From Apostichopus japonicus (lineage: Eukaryota; Echinodermata; Holothuroidea; Aspidochirotida; Stichopodidae): a stretch of DNA of 64,000 bases. This document shows positions 59,275 through 64,000 of this stretch, in pieces. The notes below the pieces were generated by a model. That model was given only the letters and a program-made list of their open reading frames with translations. It searched no databases and was not told the origin of the DNA. Position numbers and translations under genes: made by a program. The stretch spans positions 3,742,501 to 3,806,500 of the forward strand of contig NC_092575.1 in assembly GCF_037975245.1 (NCBI RefSeq), written 5' to 3'. Position 1 is the first letter of the stretch. Every line of letters starts with the position of its first letter.

Positions 59275-59877
59275 CATGTGCCATCAGGATTTAGGTGATG
59301 GCGCTATTACTTTATTATCTATGCATGACCACGTATCTGTCGTCGTGTAAAAAAAAATTATGAAGGGTGCTCTGTCAACAAGTTACATTGTAAATAATTT
59401 ATTAAAGGGGTACTTTGGATGTTTTTGACAGGAGGTCAGAGTTCTCGTCTCAATAACAGTTATACAACAAAAGAGCCGCTTCTCTTTATAAAGTTCAAAA
59501 TGCCACACTCAGGGGACCATGGAGTTGGGATGCACAGGGAGGAAAGTCCTCTCCCCTCCCCTTTTCCATCAGTTATGTCAAAACCATCCAAAATACCCCT
59601 TTCATAAATTATTTACAATCTTACTTTAATTTATTTACCCAGATCAAGACTATTTTGTCAAAGTAGTACACACTGTCCCTCCCTCAATCCCTTGTCAGAT
59701 CCCGGCTGCACTCTCAGTCAATAACACTTAGCAGCACCAAGGCTCATTGCTTACAACGGACAGAAGAGGCCAAACGTATTAAACGGCTGTTCGTATCGGT
59801 GACGAAAGATTTACGTGCTATCATGTTGTTTAAATAATAAGGTAATAGCGCCATCACCTAAATCCTTATGGCACATG
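59275..59877. mobile_element. Element with ~42 bp inverted termini
   Basis: Left end CATGTGCCATCAGGATTTAG then GTGATGGCGCTATTACTTTATTA; the right end (59836-59877) is its reverse complement with few mismatches. About 600 bp, no coding potential. Confidence 0.8.
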
Positions 59878-59994
59878 TTATATATTGTCCACCCACTATT
59901 GTAAGAATGTCATTTTGAAAAGTGGAGAGTGCATTTAGCTTCCTACTTGAGGTCATTAGTTCTAAGTCGAATTTGAAATGAACACAAACACAAC

Positions 59995-60000
59995 TTTATT
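59995..60000 (-). terminator. Poly(A) signal AATAAA of CCDC92
   Basis: TTTATT on the plus strand, 324 bp past the CCDC92 stop codon. Confidence 0.5.
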
Positions 60001-60323
60001 AAGTTTCAAAAACCATGTTACCGTGAATACAAAAGCTCATGTGTCAAGCAGTTTCACATAAATTATTCAAGAATGATTTTTTTAAAAGCATTAGCTTTCT
60101 CTTTTAAGAAAGTTTCAATCATTAAAAGGCATCTTTGATGATTCAATTAAAAAGTTTTAACTAGCACTCACATATATTCATAAGTACTCTTCATTCAAAT
60201 AGCACACTAGAAATGCCTTTTAAAAGATTTTTAGCAAGGTGATGGAAATTTATAATTATAGTCTCTGAAAGATGATGCAAGGTGGTCTCAAAGGTCCAAT
60301 CAAGTTTAAGCAGAGGTCAAAGG

Positions 60324-61063
60324 TTAGGAACTATCACCATTCGACTGCTGAGCTGCGTGGAGATCTTTGCTTCTCTGATGGACTGCCTGCACAGCTAAGG
60401 AGCCGATCTCTGTGGAATCTGATTCCCGATGCTTGGAGACCCTGACGGCCCTCCTGGAGTAATACGGACTGTCTTGGGACAACTGCGAAATTGGAGGCAA
60501 GATTGGCGGGGCGGGTTTTATATGAATGTCTGAAGTTGCCCTGTCCACCTTTGCGACGTAAGCTGAGATCTCCCTCTCGTCGAATGAGCGCGTGTTCCCG
60601 GGAGATGAAAGACGTCTGCTACGCTGAGAGGAATCGTCGCGGCTCTCGGCAACGGTTACTTTTCCATCCTTCTGGACCGGCACGGACTCCATACTGATGG
60701 GCGTCCTGACTCTCCTCCTGTGAGAGGGAGGTGGGTTCTGCGGCGGCTGAGGACTGTTGCTGTGGGTCCGTTGGTCTGTCACATGGTCCTTGACATTGTG
60801 TCTGACTAAAGCCATCTGGTGCAGTTGACTGGTAAGATATGCAATATTGGCCGACTTTTGATCCAGTTCATTATTCATGGTAGACAACTTCTGCTTATTT
60901 TGTTTAACCTGGGCTAGCAGTTTCTTTTCATTCAGTTTCAGTTGTTGTTCCAGACTGAATATCTTCCTATCTCTTTCCTCTAACTGTCTGTTAATTGCCT
61001 CTACTTGATTCTCAGCCTTCGTAAGTTTAGCCTCAAGCTTCTGTTGTACCTCATGGTGTTGAT
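60324..61063 (-). CDS. CCDC92: CCDC92 exon 2 (coding, stop)
   Basis: Acceptor TTTTGGTCAG; completes Asp, then QHHEVQQKLEAKLTKAENQV and on to NGDSS with TAA at 60326-60324. Confidence 0.94.
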
Positions 61064-62242
61064 CTGACCAAAACAAAAACAAAAAGATTATGACAGATAA
61101 TGGAAACCATCACTGGAACTGTCAAAGTGTCTTGAACTTACCTATTAAAATAAAACTGAAGGGAAATGATAGGGGTAGGGTTAGGGGAACAGACTTGTTC
61201 TTCTGAGTAAAGTAGATTTGTAGACTTATTTCTGTAATTCATCATGAAGGACGATATGACACGGAGGTTCAGTTTGCCTTGTCAAGTAAAACATGTACCT
61301 AAAAAGTTTAACATCAAATGAGTCTAAATGTGTCACAATTTGTCCTTATCTTGAAAGAAATGGTTATGGTTCCAAAGCTGTATGGAACTTTGGCAAAGAG
61401 AGAAAACTGCATTCAGTTTATATTGTCAAGACAATTAGTGTGAGTTACTTAAAGGATGATGTAAGGGACACAACAAATTTTGATGTTGAAGCCAGCTAAA
61501 ACATAGCTATATACCTCTTTTAATTTATTTCTGAGCAATGCCCTTTAAACAGCTGAGCTAATCAATTTAATTGTCTGAACTACATATGGTCTAACAGTGT
61601 ATTAATGTACACAGACCACTAGGTCAGATCCTCATATCCAACCCAAAAACTCAAATGGAAAAAGACTATAAGATGACCGTTGATGTTTATCATGATGTTT
61701 ATCATGCATTATAAGCTTTCATGGACAGATAGTATTTGAAATTTTTCTAAGGATGTTCTAATTTTATGAAGGTAAAACCACATGTTTCAGTTGAGTTATT
61801 AACAGCTATTAACAACTAAAACTATGGATTAACATTAAGGCCTACACTGAGGAGCTAACAATACAACAAATTTAGCCTTAAAGGAATAATCCAGAAGTAA
61901 GGCCAATTTTAACTGGAAAGAATCTTGAAAACTGGATTAGCTACAGAAACATTCCTAGCTCTCAAATGTTAATGTTTTTTTTTTAAATTTATTTATTGGA
62001 CTGTAACATATCAAAACAAAAATTCTGCCTAAAGTCATCTATGAATGTATTAACTAAAGAGGGTACACACCTTCATCAATGTCATCACTCTTCATTGCTA
62101 ACTCAAAGGTTAGGTCTGCACATTTCTTTTGTAGTTTTTGTAGTTCTCCATGAAGTCCCTGGAGAGTCTGTGCATGCTCCTGTTGCATGAACAAGATGGA
62201 ACTCTGGGCATTCCTTAACTGCACTTCAATTGATCCTGCCAT
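60324..62242 (-). CDS. CCDC92: Coiled-coil domain-containing protein 92
   Basis: Coiled-coil protein; the human protein is reported at centrioles/cilia and as an interferon-stimulated factor, a role I cannot infer here. Exons 62071-62242 and 60324-61063 join to 303 residues (human about 331). The N-terminus (IEVQLRNAQSSILFMQQEHA, then LQGLHGELQKLQKKCADLTFEL) matches human 'LENQLHSAQKNLLFLQREHASTL...CTDLTYEL'. A second coiled coil runs at about residues 58-140 and includes ANIAYLTSQLH (human STIAYLTSQLH). Then comes a disordered Ser/Pro/Arg-rich part with RRRVRTPISMES, and conserved C-terminal ILPPI and SLAVQAV words. It converges with the F-box gene. Confidence 0.94.
61064..62070 (-). other. 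CCDC92 intron
   Basis: 1,007 bp, no recognisable repeat or gene. Confidence 0.8.
62071..62242 (-). CDS. CCDC92: CCDC92 exon 1 (coding)
   Basis: ATG at 62242-62240 (MAGSIEVQLRNAQSS). 57 codons plus one base; donor GAAG|GTGTGT. Upstream on the minus strand an acceptor-like CTCTTTGGCAG ends at 62283, so the 5' UTR probably includes another exon. Confidence 0.93.
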
Positions 62243-62282
62243 TATTTCTTAAGGTGGAAAAGGAGTTCCTAATTAATTTTAC
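62243..62282 (-). other. Probable CCDC92 5' UTR (part of exon 1)
   Basis: 40 bp between a putative acceptor (minus strand TTGGCAG at 62289-62283) and the ATG. Confidence 0.45.
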
Positions 62283-62283
62283 C

Positions 62284-64000
62284 TGCCAAAGAGAAGAAGA
62301 TACATGATATGAGCATGGATGTTAGAATGAATAACAAATTAAGTTAGGCCGTACAAGGCCCTAAGTTTATATTGCTAACTTACAGTAACTAAGTAAGGTA
62401 CTTTGAATCGGCTATTAAGTACTTATTAATAATATGGACAAATAAATAATATTAGCCTTTATCTATGCTAGGTAATGTATAAATTGTTAAGTCAGTAAAA
62501 CTTGGTAGTAGTAAGACAGTTAGGGCTTAGTATTAAAATGTGCACGGTTACTATGATTTCAAGAGGTCAACTCTAGTCTAATAAGTAATATTATTGCCTA
62601 GGCGTCGTACTAGATCCTTGGCTAGGCTTAAGTTAGAGTTAGGCTACAGTTGCATTGATTTAGTTAATCATGGTCACAAATCTCACTTGTTGACAAACGT
62701 ACTGGAAGTTTGAACTCTGATGTAAGTACTAAGTTTGTATCGAACGGGCTTAAATCTTACCTAGCCGGATCGAGACCATGTATCAACAGCATCATTCCGC
62801 AGTGACATATAATAACTTCCCGATAAGATTGCAGAGCAATGCGCGATCATTGTGAAGTCACATAAGAGCTGTAGTGTAGGCTTCTATAGTCTAATATATT
62901 GTTAGAATAGGGATTATATGTAATTATAGTGCACCGTTAACATTGTTCAATACTACGTATGTTTACATACTATCGCCTAGACTAAAGCAACATAACAACG
63001 ACACGAAAAGAATTCACATACGGGAACTCTTGATATCTTGAAATTAACAAAGCTAAAGAGCGCCATCAGTCAAACGTTACAAAACGTGCATAAACCACAC
63101 GCGTTCCCGGACTCTTAACGTTGCAAGTGAAACAAAGTTGTCTGGCTGAATGCGTCCGTAAACTTGCGTATGTATTTGAAACTAAAGTTAAACTTTACCC
63201 AAACTAATTGCTGACACATTTTCTTTAAATTCTGGATGGATTACGGCTTGTTTTCACTAAGCCAATGTATTTTGTTATTGCAGATAACTTGCCAAGCATT
63301 TCGCATCGTGCATATAACGTTGACTAGCCTTAGCCTCTCTTAAGTCTTACGTTAGGCAAGGGCTAGGCTGGTTGGAGATTAGTTAAGGCGGCCAGCCTAG
63401 GTTTGGCATAGCATAGATCCTAGGTTAGAGTGATTGTGTTAGGTTAGTCTGTATAACATACGAACCTATTTTTAATCCTTTTTTCTTCGTAATTTTATAT
63501 TTTTCGAACTTCTAATCAAAATATTTTAAAAAAAGGTACTAATTTAGAATCTGTAACATTCGACTATTTCTGTTAATCCATATCCCGCTTACTATCTCTC
63601 TCCCACATTCATGTAATCACTCCCTATCTCCACCTCCCAATCTTCTATCTCCTAATCCTAACCGGATTATACAGTTGTTATTATGCCGATTCAAAGTAAG
63701 CTTTCCCATTCATATGGTACGGATTCTAAAAGTTAGGCCAAAAAAAAATATTTTACTTGAGACATGTTTCTGAAAATTGATGTTAATGCCTAGGCTACTG
63801 TTAATGGCCCTCAAACTTACGGTTAAATCATAAAAAAGCAAAATTATTGTTTATTCCAATATGATTCTTCCATTGTTAGGCTAATTCTACTTCAGTTTTT
63901 GTGATTATTGCAACAAGTGTAAATTATACTCCATAGGTCTAGTGGGCATATGGTCTTGGGGGATGTGTCATTACGCCATCGGTACTTTCCACTGTATTAA
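62284..64000. other. CCDC92 upstream region
   Basis: No coding potential, repeats or clear promoter motif that I can support. The promoter and first untranslated exon of CCDC92 should lie here. Confidence 0.5.

Larger units (their letters stand above)
56903..60323. other. Intergenic region between converging FBXO39 and CCDC92
   Basis: Contains three dispersed words close to AAGGGTACTCTGTCAACAAG (58907, 59070, 59364) and the inverted-terminal-repeat element at 59275-59877. No gene supported. The last ~320 bp should be the CCDC92 3' UTR. Confidence 0.6.

Overview
This window is eukaryotic, AT-rich, intron-rich DNA. It holds four split protein-coding genes with GT-AG introns, a very high density of simple repeats (AT, CAT and ATGT arrays, long G or C runs), tRNA-derived SINEs and small inverted-repeat elements. 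The gene content (a delta-like ionotropic glutamate receptor, a retinol-dehydrogenase-like SDR, an FBXO39-like F-box protein and CCDC92) and the frequent 'TAGGCCTATA' words suggest a marine deuterostome invertebrate. An echinoderm, perhaps a sea cucumber, is my best guess, but this is inference.

Region 1 (1-35485, + strand): the 3' three quarters of an ionotropic glutamate receptor gene. I can follow 13 exons, all in phase, coding for about 744 residues. They cover part of the amino-terminal domain, the whole ligand-binding domain, M1 to M4 and a short tail. The signal peptide and first ~200 residues lie upstream of the window. The introns (up to 13 kb) hold AT microsatellites, two SINEs, MITE-like elements, a ~480 bp CAT-type array and a long intronic inverted repeat. 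The acceptor of the M1 exon is triplicated in tandem.

Region 2 (35486-41415): gene-poor sequence between two converging genes. It contains a second copy of the MITE seen at 11.5 kb and two head-to-tail palindromic elements packed with GATATC (40541-41280), which start about 135 bp past the stop codon of the next gene.

Region 3 (41416-50025, - strand): a four-exon SDR gene that assembles to 381 codons. The Tyr and Lys of the active site are present, but the catalytic Ser position looks like Ala. Its introns contain a ~600 bp perfect ATGT array that is the tail of a tRNA-derived SINE.

Region 4 (50026-64000): an intergenic stretch with a hAT-like MITE and a cluster of TGCGC words, then a two-exon FBXO39-like gene (54553-56894, +). 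After an intergenic region with a ~600 bp inverted-terminal-repeat element comes a two-coding-exon CCDC92 gene (60324-62242, -). The last 1.7 kb shows no gene I can support.

The four genes are neighbours with no evident functional link: a membrane receptor channel, a membrane-anchored oxidoreductase, a ubiquitin-ligase adaptor and a coiled-coil protein. No CRISPR array, operon, intact transposase or reverse transcriptase was found.
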